Shown: one piece after another, positions 1 through 8,640 of the stretch
How positions within the stretch are numbered: position 1 is the first letter of the stretch
How the letters are laid out: each line of letters opens with the position of its first letter
Assembly: GCA_015232865.1 (NCBI GenBank)
Contig: JADFYU010000026.1
Span: 1-41,771, forward strand
From: Magnetococcales bacterium
Lineage (GTDB): Bacteria; Pseudomonadota; Magnetococcia; Magnetococcales; UBA8363
DNA length: 41,771 bases
Direction: 5' to 3'
Made by a program: the position numbers and the translations under genes
Notes under the pieces: generated by a model
The model's database searches: none
Seen by the model: the letters and a program-made list of their open reading frames with translations, nothing else
What the model was told of the DNA's origin: nothing

Positions 1-163
1 TGCCAATCTACCGCTTAATAGTATACCGGAAGTGGGGATAATTCCTAATACTCTTCGGTAAAAAATGGTAACTTCTTGAAAGGGACGGCTAAATCGGTCA
101 TGAAAATCATTTAATGGTATGATTTTGATAAAGAAAAGCGGCCTTGTCCGGGGCTGGCGGGTG

Positions 164-200
164 AAAAAAAAGCCCTGGCAGAGGATCTGCCAGGGCTAAA
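164..200 (-). terminator. Rho-independent terminator of the secretin gene
   Basis: A perfect 11-bp stem (171-181 with 187-197) encloses a 5-nt loop. Read on the minus strand it is followed by a run of T (164-170). It lies 40 bp past the stop of the mshL-like gene, so it most likely ends that transcript. In the remaining bases 1-163 I see no gene or clear signal. Confidence 0.85.
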
Positions 201-239
201 AAGAAGGGCTTGTGTAACGATTTGCGGCTTTGTAACAGA

Positions 240-2594
240 CTAGAACCGGGCTACACGGGCCTGAATACCGGTGTAATTGGTAATTTTTGCCATCGCCTGG
301 CTGGCGGCCTCCTGGCTGGGAAAGGGGCCGGAACGGACCCGCTGATAGGTCTGTCCCTGTACCAGTGCCGACTCCTGCTGAATGGGCAGGCCGATGGCGT
401 TGATTTTCCGCTGGACATCGTTGGCGTGGGTCCGTTCCAGGTAGGAGCCGAGATCGACAAAGTAGCCCATCTGTTGCTGCGGAGCATAAGCTTCCGGAAG
501 CGCAGCCGATTGTTGCGTCATCGAAGCCTGCTGATAATAGGGCTGGTTGTCCAGATTGGCCGGCGCTCTGGTTTGCTGCTGTGGTATCGGGGCCAGATCA
601 CCATAGTTCATCGGTGCAGGCGGTTCCGGCTGCTCGGCCGGCAGGCGAGCCGGAACAGGCTGATTGAAGCCCTGTGGGGAGGTGAAGTCCAGGTAGGAGC
701 CGCCGCCCAGGGCAGTCGGCGCCATTGTCGGACTGGCAACCGGCAGGTTGGCCGGGGCCGCAATCGGTTCCTGGGCTGCTGGAACGGGAGCTTGATCTTC
801 AAAAGGCACAGCCTGTGGCTGTGCGGAGCTGCCGGCGGTGTCGGTCGAGAGATGTTTGGTTGTATTCTTGGCGACCATTCGGTTGTTACGAGGGTTGTCG
901 TGACCGATGATGACCGGGCGTAAGAAGATCACCAACTCGCTTTTTTTAACGGACCGATCTTTATGGCTGAACAAGGTGCCCAATCCGGGGATTCGGCCAA
1001 GACCGGGCAATCCGTTGCTTTCGTTGACGATTTCATCCTGCATCAAGCCACCCATCACCGCCACCTGGCCGCTGTGAATGCGCATGATGGTCTCCATCTC
1101 CTTGACCTCTATCTCTGGAATCATGTTTTCGATTGATGTGGAGATGCCGGTCGTCAACTGGTTGGCTTGTAGAGCCGGGTTGGGATCGTTGACCTCGGAA
1201 ACAATACGGGTAATGGTCGGACGGACATTCAGGGTGACGATGCCATCCTTGGAAATTTGCGGGGTGACGTTCATGATCAGACCCACGGGAACCGTATGGA
1301 TTTTGGTGTTGAATACCGGAATTTGGGCCGTCTGCTGATCGACACCGGTGGTGGTGGTGTTGGTTGCGCTGGATTCCAAGGTGAAAAACACCTTGTTTTG
1401 TACCACCTTCAACAGAGCGGGTTGATTGTTCAGGGCCATGATTTTCGGGCTGGAAAGCACCTTGGTATTACCAAAAGTTTCCAAAACCTTGATGGCGGCC
1501 CGAATGGCTTTGGTCGAGGTCACCGAGCTGATCGGGCTTGGGTCTCGTCCGATGGTGAAAAACTCTCCCTTCGAAAAAATACCCTTGATTCCGATGTCGG
1601 CGGCGGAATTGAACATGATGTCCCAATCCACACCTTCCTGGAATTGATCGTTGAGTTCGACCTCAACGACGGTCGATTCGATCATCACCTGCCGATGAAC
1701 GCTGCCCATGATGGAGTCCAGAAGCGCTTGGATGCGCTCATGTTGACTGGACGATGCAAAAATGGAAATTTGCCCCGCTTCCGGGTTGACGGCCACAACG
1801 CCGCTTTTATTGGTCGTCGCTCCGGAATTGTTATTCAAGGTGCTCTCACTCAACCCCCCGGGAATGGCCGTCAGAAGATCTCCGCTCTCAGCCGACAAGG
1901 AGGAGGAGGGGATGGTCACATCACTGGAAGAGCTGGCGTTTGGATTCAGGATCGAATGAATATTCCCCGTCAGAGTCTGCCAGAACTGGTTGGTGGTGGA
2001 GGTGTCCAGGTTGGAGGTGGACAGATTGGAATCATCGGACAGATTTAAATCGGAGGATGAGTTCAAATTAGCCGTCGACAACCGCGTCGAAACCTTGTTG
2101 CTGCTTTTTGAAGAGCGTTGAATATTGATATAATCAATCTCATAGATTTTCAGGTAGGCCCGATCTGGAGAGACGATGATGGTTCCGTCGTTGATTTCAT
2201 AACGGATGGCCACCTGATTGGCAATCCGGTCTAAAATTTGCGGTAATGTTTGATCGATGGCACTGAGTGTGACCCGGCCGGTTATTCCGGGGTAGACGTC
2301 AATGTTTTTATTGGCATCCCGCGCCAGGGCAAAAAGCAGGTCTTGTACCGACATTTCCGTGACGGTAATGGTGTAAACCTCCTCCTTTTCCTGACTATTC
2401 TCATCCGCAGCAGCGTCAGAAACCATGTCGGAATTCTGATTGTCAGGTTCTGAGTTGAGGTATACCGGCGGATTGGTAGGCCGTAAAAAGTGGCTTTTGG
2501 AGGACTTGATATTGGACTGATTACAGCCCCCGATCAGCAGGACGCCAATCACGATACCCGCCCAACGGCGCATCCGTTTAGAATCCCTGTTCAT
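240..2594 (-). CDS. mshL: MSHA-type pilus secretin lipoprotein with C-terminal SPOR domain (MshL-like)
   Basis: This is an outer-membrane secretin of the PilQ/MshL/GspD superfamily, expected to form the channel through which a type IV (MSHA-like) pilus passes. The chosen ATG (2594) gives a short basic n-region, a hydrophobic stretch and the lipobox LLIGGC with Cys24, so a lipoprotein is predicted. ATGs at 2636 and 2573 are alternatives, and an ATG-free extension to 2726 is less likely. A small STN/secretin N domain follows (around residues 80-160), then a Ser/Asn/Thr-rich linker, then the secretin core with the ending GLPGLGRIPGLGTLF and ELVIFLRPVII. A Pro/Gln-rich linker leads to a SPOR domain (last ~75 residues, beginning GYFVDLGSYLERTHAND). 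SPOR domains bind denuded peptidoglycan glycans; their fusion to a secretin is not the usual MshL layout. No other msh genes lie nearby and the gene appears monocistronic. Confidence 0.85.
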   Translation of the reverse strand: MNRDSKRMRRWAGIVIGVLLIGGCNQSNIKSSKSHFLRPTNPPVYLNSEPDNQNSDMVSDAAADENSQEKEEVYTITVTEMSVQDLLFALARDANKNIDVYPGITGRVTLSAIDQTLPQILDRIANQVAIRYEINDGTIIVSPDRAYLKIYEIDYINIQRSSKSSNKVSTRLSTANLNSSSDLNLSDDSNLSTSNLDTSTTNQFWQTLTGNIHSILNPNASSSSDVTIPSSSLSAESGDLLTAIPGGLSESTLNNNSGATTNKSGVVAVNPEAGQISIFASSSQHERIQALLDSIMGSVHRQVMIESTVVEVELNDQFQEGVDWDIMFNSAADIGIKGIFSKGEFFTIGRDPSPISSVTSTKAIRAAIKVLETFGNTKVLSSPKIMALNNQPALLKVVQNKVFFTLESSATNTTTTGVDQQTAQIPVFNTKIHTVPVGLIMNVTPQISKDGIVTLNVRPTITRIVSEVNDPNPALQANQLTTGISTSIENMIPEIEVKEMETIMRIHSGQVAVMGGLMQDEIVNESNGLPGLGRIPGLGTLFSHKDRSVKKSELVIFLRPVIIGHDNPRNNRMVAKNTTKHLSTDTAGSSAQPQAVPFEDQAPVPAAQEPIAAPANLPVASPTMAPTALGGGSYLDFTSPQGFNQPVPARLPAEQPEPPAPMNYGDLAPIPQQQTRAPANLDNQPYYQQASMTQQSAALPEAYAPQQQMGYFVDLGSYLERTHANDVQRKINAIGLPIQQESALVQGQTYQRVRSGPFPSQEAASQAMAKITNYTGIQARVARF

Positions 2595-2792
2595 CCGTTC
2601 TAACTGTCCGGTGTTGCAGTTATTTATAATGCTCATTGTTTTTCCCATTTTTCTAAGATGCCGACCAAAAAGTGGTGGGGTGTTCCGAGGGGGCGTCCCG
2701 ATTCGTCCCCTTGGGGCAAAGACCACCTTTATTGAAAAGGTGGCTGGTATCGATCTCCATTGACAAACTGCCCGCTAGATAGAAAGCAAACT

Positions 2793-3026
2793 TCAGGCCA
2801 AATAAGGTGAATCTAATGATTTGCCAGAGAGCCAGGTCAGAGAACCGGGTTGTTCATACCGATAAATCCAGGTCAATGGTGCCGGATTGACCGTTTCAGT
2901 GTTACGCACCATTCTCTTGGCCTCTTGGAACATGATACTGTGCAAACCGTTCGGGCTGTCTCGAATCCAGGTTGACAGCCGTTTTGTCTGATTGGTCGTA
3001 TCAGCGTATCGGATGTGGTTGTTGAA
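2793..3026 (-). pseudogene. Possible gene remnant in the mshL-uup intergenic region
   Basis: Within the 429-bp gap between the secretin gene and uup, the minus strand stays open for 77 codons before a TGA at 2793-2795, with three Trp codons and protein-like composition. An in-frame TGA at 3027-3029 closes it upstream. The first ATG is at codon 32 (2933), with no convincing ribosome-binding site, leaving only 46 residues. I do not recognise the product. It could be the tail of a decayed gene, or chance. The rest of the gap shows an AT-rich stretch with TATAAT at 3053-3058, possibly a -10 element for uup, but no good -35 element. Confidence 0.25.
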
Positions 3027-3155
3027 TCATTTTATGTATCCAATAATTAATTTATAATTCCCGCAGTTGGTGAACGGTCCGTACTCCAGGCGATCAACGG
3101 AAGGAGTCGGGACTGAGCTGGGATTTAATTTCTGGGATTTGTCGAGGAAAAACAC

Positions 3156-5039
3156 ATGGCGTTAATCAGTGCCCAGGAGATCAGTGTCGGTTTTGGCGGC
3201 CCGCTGCTTCTGGAAAATCTTACCTTCTCCATCGAAGCGGGCGAGCGGGTCTGTCTGGTCGGTCGGAATGGAACGGGAAAATCCACACTTCTCAAACTAT
3301 TGGCCGAGGAGTTTCTCCCGGACGGTGGCCGAATCATCCGCAACGGTGGGGTTCGGGTCTCCCGTTTGGAGCAGGAGGTGCCTGACTCCCTGTCGGGTTC
3401 CATCTTTGACGTGGTGGCCGACGGTCTGGGCGATATGGGTGGCCTGATCAGTCGATATCATCAGATCACGGCGCGAATGGCCGAGCAGGGCGGCGAGAGT
3501 CTGATGGCGGAGTTGGATTCGGCTCATCAGGCCTTGGATGCGGCGGGTGGTTGGGATGCCAATAATCGGGTCTCTACCACGCTCTCCCAACTCAAGTTGA
3601 ATGCGGACCTCTCTTTTGTCACCCTGTCCGGTGGAATGAAACGCCGGGTCATGTTGGCTCGGGCGTTGGTCGCCCAACCGGATCTGCTGCTGCTGGACGA
3701 ACCGACCAACCATCTGGATATTGATGCCATCGATTGGTTGGAGTCCTTCTTTGCCAGTTATAAATCGGCCCTGTTTTTCATCTCTCACGATCGAATGTTC
3801 TCGGACCGCTTGTCAACCCGGATTTTGGAATTGGACCGTGGGCAGTTGATCGACTGGCCGGGCAATTTTTCCGATTTTCAAAAGCACAAGGAGGAGGCTC
3901 TGCACGCGGAGGAGAAACACAATCAGCTTTTTGATAAGAGGCTGGCTCAGGAGGAGGTTTGGATTCGGCAGGGCATTAAAGCCCGTCGTACCCGAAATAT
4001 GGGCCGGGTTCGTGCGCTCAGACAGATGCGGGAGGAGCGTCGTCAACGTCGGGAGCGGCAGGGGACGGTCAATCTGGGCATGGAGATGGCGGATCGCTCG
4101 GGCAAACTGGTGGTGGAGGCGGAAAATATCAGCGTGATGTTTGATGGAAAGTATTATATCAAGGATTTTTCCCTGAACATTCAACGGGGGGATAAGCTGG
4201 GCATCGTCGGACCCAACGGATCGGGCAAGAGCACGTTGCTCAATGTCCTGTTGGGAAAACTGCAACCGGATTCGGGTCGCATTGTCCAGGGGACCAAGTT
4301 GGAGGTGGCCTATTTTGATCAGTTACGGGCGGCTCTGGATGAGGAAAAAACCGTTGAAGAAAATGTTGGCGAGGGCCGGCAGCAGATATCCATCAATGGT
4401 CGGGATCGACATATCATCAGCTATCTGGCCGACTTTCTTTTTGCCCCGGACCGAGCCAGATCGCCCGTTCGGGTTTTGTCTGGCGGTGAGCGTAACCGGC
4501 TGTTGCTGGCCAAGTTGTTTTTGCGCCCATCCAATATTTTGGTCATGGACGAGCCGACCAACGACCTGGATGTGGAGACCTTGGAGCTGTTGGAGGAGTT
4601 GCTCGCCGAATATACCGGAACCCTGCTCCTGGTCAGTCATGACCGGGCTTTTTTGAATAATGTGGTCGAGGGGATTCTGGTTTTTGAGTCGGACGGAAGA
4701 ATTGGAGAATATGTCGGGGGATATGACGATTATCTGTTGCAGAGCGCTGGGCAACGCGGTGCCGATGGTGGGGTGAAAAAAGAGAAAAAAGAGACGGTAT
4801 TAAAAAAAGAGCGGCCCAAGAAAATCAGTTATCGGGAGCAGTTGGAGTTGGAAGCGTTGCCTGGGCAAATTGAGTCGATGGAGTCGGAGATGGCGGCCCT
4901 GCAGGAACGGTTGGCGGATCCCGATTTTTATCAAAAGGGGGAGCGTAGTGAAGTGGCCAAGGTGAACCAACGTCTGGAGGATCTGGAACAAAAGCTGGCT
5001 GAAAACTATCTCCGTTGGGAAAATCTGGAGTCGTTATGA
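3156..5039 (+). CDS. uup: ABC-F family ATPase Uup
   Basis: This is a soluble ABC-F ATPase with two nucleotide-binding domains and no membrane segments. Domain 1 has Walker A GRNGTGKST (about residues 37-45), signature LSGGMKRR and Walker B LLLLDEPTNHLD. Domain 2 has GPNGSGKST, LSGGERNR and ILVMDEPTNDLD. A charged C-terminal region with coiled-coil character (about residues 535-627, Lys/Glu-rich then heptad-like) is the Uup hallmark separating it from EttA and YheS; in E. coli this region binds DNA and branched intermediates. Length 627 is close to E. coli Uup (635). The ATG has a GAGG ribosome site about 10 nt upstream. The last four bases overlap the start of rsmB, so the two are translationally coupled. 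Family members act on ribosomes; the exact role of Uup is less settled. Confidence 0.93.
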   Translation: MALISAQEISVGFGGPLLLENLTFSIEAGERVCLVGRNGTGKSTLLKLLAEEFLPDGGRIIRNGGVRVSRLEQEVPDSLSGSIFDVVADGLGDMGGLISRYHQITARMAEQGGESLMAELDSAHQALDAAGGWDANNRVSTTLSQLKLNADLSFVTLSGGMKRRVMLARALVAQPDLLLLDEPTNHLDIDAIDWLESFFASYKSALFFISHDRMFSDRLSTRILELDRGQLIDWPGNFSDFQKHKEEALHAEEKHNQLFDKRLAQEEVWIRQGIKARRTRNMGRVRALRQMREERRQRRERQGTVNLGMEMADRSGKLVVEAENISVMFDGKYYIKDFSLNIQRGDKLGIVGPNGSGKSTLLNVLLGKLQPDSGRIVQGTKLEVAYFDQLRAALDEEKTVEENVGEGRQQISINGRDRHIISYLADFLFAPDRARSPVRVLSGGERNRLLLAKLFLRPSNILVMDEPTNDLDVETLELLEELLAEYTGTLLLVSHDRAFLNNVVEGILVFESDGRIGEYVGGYDDYLLQSAGQRGADGGVKKEKKETVLKKERPKKISYREQLELEALPGQIESMESEMAALQERLADPDFYQKGERSEVAKVNQRLEDLEQKLAENYLRWENLESL

Positions 5040-6382
5040 GTACCGTTGCACGCAAACCGGCCAGCAATCCCCGGCTGTTGGCCGTAGAGGCGGTCATTCG
5101 GGTGACGCGGGACGGGCTGCCTCTGGCTCTGGGAGAGGAGGCCGATCTTCTGGACCCCCGTGATCGGGGCCTAGCCTTTGAAATAGCCTTTGGCACCATC
5201 CGCCATCTCTCTTTACTGGACAAGATCCTCGACTCCTGTATGGCCAGACCCCTTTCCAAAAAACGCCATTTTTTGCGCGGCGTGCTGCGAACCGGTCTCT
5301 ATCAGGTTCGGTATCTGCGGGTGCCGGACCGGGCTGCGGTCAACGAGGCGGTCAATTTGGTCAAGCGATCTCCAGAACAGGCCCACAGTGGGTTTGCCAA
5401 CGCTGTCTTGAGAAAAGCCATCACGGTGGATCATCAGGCCCTGTTGGCCAAGGTCAAAAATCCGGTCGAACGTCTGGCTCTGGAGTATGCCCATCCGGGT
5501 TGGCTGGTCCAACGATGGTTGGAGCGGGGTGGTCGGGAGCAGGTGGTCTCACGATTGGCGGCCAATAATCGCCCGCCTCCTTTGACCCTGCGGACCAACC
5601 GCTTGAAAATCACGACGGATCAACTGCTCGATCAACTCAGTCTCGTCCAGGGGGAGGCCGCTGTTCACACCCCTGATGCCATCCTGATCGCCAATCGGGG
5701 GTCGGTGGAGGGGTTACCTGGATTTTCCCAGGGTTGGTTTGCCGTTCAGGATCAGGCGGCCCAGTGGGTCTCCCGTTTTCTTGATCCGCAACCGGGAGAC
5801 CATATTCTGGATGCCTGTGCTGCTCCAGGCGGGAAGACCGCCCACCTGGTCGCACTTGCCCAGGGTCAGGCAACAGTGGTGGCGATTGAAAAATATGCCA
5901 GCCGGTTGCAGCGTCTACAGGAAAACCTGAACCGCTTGCAGATAACCGGGGTAACCCTGCATGTGAGTGATGCAGCCGATCGTCAATGGTTGGATGCGGA
6001 GCGGTTTGACCGGATTTTGATCGATGCCCCCTGTACCGGAACCGGTGTCATTCGCCGTCACCCGGAGATTAAATGGCGCAGAAAAGCAAATGATGTCGGT
6101 AGAATGGTCAAGGAGCAAGAGGCCATTCTCGAATCGGTCGCACAGCGATTGCGACCGGGAGGACGGCTGGTCTATGCCACCTGTTCGGTGGAACCGGATG
6201 AGAATGAACAGCAAGTCGAGCGGTTTTTGTCCCAGAACAAAAACTGGCGACGACTGCCCATCACCAGTCAAGGCGACGGCATTGATGCGGCCTGCCTCAA
6301 CCCCCTTGGAGATTTCAGTGTGGAGCCGGGCCAATTTGATATGGATGGGTTTTATGCGGCGCGCCTGGTTCGAGCGTCGTAG
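5036..6382 (+). CDS. rsmB: 16S rRNA (cytosine-967-C5)-methyltransferase RsmB
   Basis: This enzyme transfers a methyl group from S-adenosylmethionine to C5 of C967 in 16S rRNA. An N-terminal NusB-like RNA-binding domain (about residues 5-140) is followed by a Rossmann methyltransferase domain of the RsmB/NOP2 family. Visible motifs are the SAM loop DACAAPGGKTAHL, the catalytic-loop DAPCTGTGVIRRHPEIKW with one conserved Cys, and YATCSVEPDENE with the second Cys, the pair used by this family. The start at 5036 overlaps the uup stop as ATGA and has GGAG about 8 nt upstream; an upstream in-frame ATG (5015) lies deep inside uup and is less likely. The resulting 448 residues match the usual family length. 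Confidence 0.93.
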   Translation: MSTVARKPASNPRLLAVEAVIRVTRDGLPLALGEEADLLDPRDRGLAFEIAFGTIRHLSLLDKILDSCMARPLSKKRHFLRGVLRTGLYQVRYLRVPDRAAVNEAVNLVKRSPEQAHSGFANAVLRKAITVDHQALLAKVKNPVERLALEYAHPGWLVQRWLERGGREQVVSRLAANNRPPPLTLRTNRLKITTDQLLDQLSLVQGEAAVHTPDAILIANRGSVEGLPGFSQGWFAVQDQAAQWVSRFLDPQPGDHILDACAAPGGKTAHLVALAQGQATVVAIEKYASRLQRLQENLNRLQITGVTLHVSDAADRQWLDAERFDRILIDAPCTGTGVIRRHPEIKWRRKANDVGRMVKEQEAILESVAQRLRPGGRLVYATCSVEPDENEQQVERFLSQNKNWRRLPITSQGDGIDAACLNPLGDFSVEPGQFDMDGFYAARLVRAS

Positions 6383-6391
6383 AAGCAACAA

Positions 6392-6419
6392 CGGCAGTTG
6401 AGTCTTCTCTCAACTGCCG
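6392..6419. terminator. Hairpin between convergent genes, likely bidirectional terminator
   Basis: A perfect 11-bp stem (6392-6402 with 6409-6419) with a 6-nt loop sits between the stop codons of rsmB (plus) and the CheC-CBS gene (minus). The T-tracts on either side are weak, so termination strength is uncertain. Its position suggests it serves both convergent transcripts. Confidence 0.6.
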
Positions 6420-6427
6420 AATAGAGG

Positions 6428-7759
6428 TCAACTGCGTCTTTTCTTTCGGTAATAGTTCAAGACTGAATGGATCGGGATGAATCCGCGCAACACCCCTTTG
6501 TCACTGACGACCGGCAAAAATCTCAGGTTGAACTCTGTCATCAGGTCTGCCGCCTGGCTGATGGTTCCGGTCAAGGGAATGCGAATCAATTGTTGGCCCT
6601 CGTTGAGTTTTCCAACGGCCAGGGTACAGATGGCTTTATCACGAGGCCCCATGGCTCTGGTGCCAAAAAACGGCCCCATCACCTGCCTGAGGTCGCTCTG
6701 GCTGACCACGCGAATCAGCTTGCCTTTTTTCTCGACGCCAATATATCGATAGCCGTCATGGCGCATGGCGTTGATGGCTGTCATGATCGTGTCATCATCT
6801 TTCAGGGCAAAAGGTTGTTCTGTCATGACCACCCGAATACTGCCAGCCTCGTCGGGGACGGGCAGTCCGTCATTGGTCGAGAACGTCCCCGTATCTTCGA
6901 CATTATCCAGAATACCGCCCGGTTCCAATTCAGACCCGTCGTGGCTACTGCCATCACGGACGCCTCTGCCAGCCGAGGCGTCATCATCAGCGCCTCCTCC
7001 GCTGGCGCCAGTTGAACCCGCTGACCCTGCGGCGGAATCTTCGACACCCAGAGCCTCTTTAAAATCATCGGCAACCGCTTCTGAACTCTCCGCCCCTTCA
7101 GCGTCAGTTCCCCCGCCGGCAATACGTGCGGCATTGGCTGCGATCTCGGCAATCTCTTCGTCGGTTCCTGGTATATCAATGCCCAACAAGGCGTCCGCAA
7201 GACCTTTGGAAAGCAGTATCCGGCACTCTTCCGCTGGAAAATTGCCGACCTGAATATCGCAAATGGCGGTTAGATAAGAGTAGTGCTCTTTGAAGGTTGG
7301 GGGATTGTTTCCATACTCAAACCGGTCGGTGTTCTCCAAAAACAGATGGCCACCGTCTTTCATCTTTGCCTCAATCAGATCGTTGAGAGCGCCGACGATC
7401 TGATTGGAAACTTCGTTAAAACCTTCCTGGATCTCTTCGTTATATTCTCGGGTTTTTACCTGATTGGTGATGACCCCTTCCCCCATCATCATCATCAAGC
7501 CGGTCAGAGCGATAGAGGTGGCCACGTCAATGACGATGTGGCAGTCACCGGTGTTCAGTCCATCCTCCGTCACGTAAGCAACGCACCGATCCTTTTCAAA
7601 AAGCGACTCAATATCATCCTCACCCCGCAACAGCTCCACGCCGGTCAGTGTCGCTGTGACCGGAGAGGCGGTCAGCGTATTGAGGTCGGTGCCTAATCTT
7701 CCGAAAAAATTCAGAAAAAAGGGCCGGGTCTTTTTGACGATCTTATCAGGAATTTCCAT
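6428..7759 (-). CDS. CheC/CheX-like domain fused to a CBS-domain pair
   Basis: The N-terminal ~200 residues resemble the CheC/CheX/FliY phosphatase fold. The hydrophobic ALTGLMMMMGEGV segment precedes a helix EGFNEVSNQIVGAL that matches the family pattern (D/S)-x3-E-x2-N, except that Glu replaces the first D/S while the catalytic-type Glu and Asn are kept. An acidic, Gly/Ala/Ser-rich linker (about residues 205-300) follows. The C-terminal ~135 residues are two CBS motifs (first VVMTEQPFALKDDDTI, second LTGTISQAADLMTEFNLRFL), a module that commonly binds adenosine nucleotides. There are no membrane segments. It is the last minus-strand gene of the chemotaxis block, 390 bp beyond cheY and probably with its own promoter. 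Inference: a CheY phosphatase or adaptor gated by nucleotide level. The fold call rests on motif reading only. Confidence 0.6.
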   Translation of the reverse strand: MEIPDKIVKKTRPFFLNFFGRLGTDLNTLTASPVTATLTGVELLRGEDDIESLFEKDRCVAYVTEDGLNTGDCHIVIDVATSIALTGLMMMMGEGVITNQVKTREYNEEIQEGFNEVSNQIVGALNDLIEAKMKDGGHLFLENTDRFEYGNNPPTFKEHYSYLTAICDIQVGNFPAEECRILLSKGLADALLGIDIPGTDEEIAEIAANAARIAGGGTDAEGAESSEAVADDFKEALGVEDSAAGSAGSTGASGGGADDDASAGRGVRDGSSHDGSELEPGGILDNVEDTGTFSTNDGLPVPDEAGSIRVVMTEQPFALKDDDTIMTAINAMRHDGYRYIGVEKKGKLIRVVSQSDLRQVMGPFFGTRAMGPRDKAICTLAVGKLNEGQQLIRIPLTGTISQAADLMTEFNLRFLPVVSDKGVLRGFIPIHSVLNYYRKKRRS

Positions 7760-7966
7760 GGGTTCTTCGCTCGCAATCTACCAAGGCAAAAAATGGGCAA
7801 TCGAGTACGCTGGACAGATATGCAACTTACGAACCAGTTATTAATAAAAACCAAAAAAAGAGCAAAATTCTCAAAAGTTCGGTTGAATGATCCCGGATTC
7901 AGCAGTTTCCAGGATTAACCTTAGATTTGACCGTTGTCATAAAACTTTGACGTGTTGGTCGGTGAG

Positions 7967-7993
7967 ATCGTAAAAAGGTGGATAAGGTGTCAA
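7967..7993 (-). promoter_or_regulatory. Candidate sigma-70-type promoter for the CheC-CBS gene
   Basis: On the minus strand a perfect TTGACA (7988-7993) is followed, after a short 15-bp spacer, by TACGAT (7967-7972). It sits about 210 bp upstream of the CheC-CBS start, inside the 390-bp gap after cheY. The spacing is suboptimal, so this is a weak call. Confidence 0.28.
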
Positions 7994-8062
7994 AAAACAG
8001 GTGATGGTCCTGTATAACCTGAATTCGGCAGTTGCCGAGTCCTGGTGCAATGAAAAGAACAC

Positions 8063-8104
8063 AAAACAGCCCTCTGAGTCATACAATTGACCAGGGGGCT
8101 GTTT
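8063..8104 (-). terminator. Terminator-like hairpin after the promoter-distal cheY
   Basis: Arms 8063-8075 (AAACAGCCCTCT core) and 8092-8104 pair over about 12 bp with one G-T wobble, around a 16-nt loop. It lies about 45 bp downstream of the cheY stop on the minus strand and probably ends the main chemotaxis operon before the CheC-CBS gene. The T-tract beyond the stem is short. Confidence 0.55.
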
Positions 8105-8149
8105 CGTTCAGATTCTTCACAACCGTTTAGCGAAAAGGGGCGTGATCTC

Positions 8150-8515
8150 TTAGGGAAAATATTTACCCAGTGTATCGCTCAGAATGTCGGGAGTGAACGG
8201 CTTTTTGATGTGGCCATTGGCGCCTGCATCAACGGCCGCTTGAACTTTGGCTTCACCGCCTTCCGTGGTCACCATGATAATCGGGGTTTTATTTCCGGTG
8301 GCCCGAACGCCTTTGACAAAGTTCAGGCCATCCATAACGGGCATGTTCCAATCGGATAAAATCAGTTGAACATCGCTGTTTGCACTGAGTGCATCCAGCC
8401 CTTGCTGTCCATCGCCGGCTTCAACCACTTCATCAATTTTAAAGCCAGCCTGACGCAGACCACGAGTAACAATTTTCCGCATGACACTGGAGTCATCAAC
8501 GATCAAAACACGCAT
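8150..8515 (-). CDS. cheY: CheY-type single-domain response regulator
   Basis: A 121-residue stand-alone receiver domain. The acidic pair D7/D8 (IVDDSS), phospho-acceptor D55 (LSDWNMP), switch Thr (MVTTEG) and the conserved Lys before Pro (IKKPF) are all present, so it should be phosphorylatable by CheA. Phospho-CheY binds the flagellar switch protein FliM, and FliM is encoded in this window. The ATG has GGAG about 10 nt upstream. It follows cheX by 125 bp, the largest gap in the distal part of the operon, so an internal promoter is possible. This is the second of two CheY-like proteins here; which one drives the motor cannot be told from sequence. Confidence 0.9.
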   Translation of the reverse strand: MRVLIVDDSSVMRKIVTRGLRQAGFKIDEVVEAGDGQQGLDALSANSDVQLILSDWNMPVMDGLNFVKGVRATGNKTPIIMVTTEGGEAKVQAAVDAGANGHIKKPFTPDILSDTLGKYFP

Positions 8516-8640
8516 ATTTTTTTCTCCAATTACTGATTTAAAGTACAGTTAAGACGTTAAAATAAAGCACTTTTTAAATAGATCAAGCACCGTAAGTTTT
8601 ATTCGAATAGTTACATACTGCTATTGCCTGCAAAAAAAAA

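Noticed and set aside
1257..2048. Plus-strand open frame of about 260 codons inside the secretin gene
   Set aside because: Antisense to conserved secretin sequence, with no motif or ribosome site; a shadow frame.
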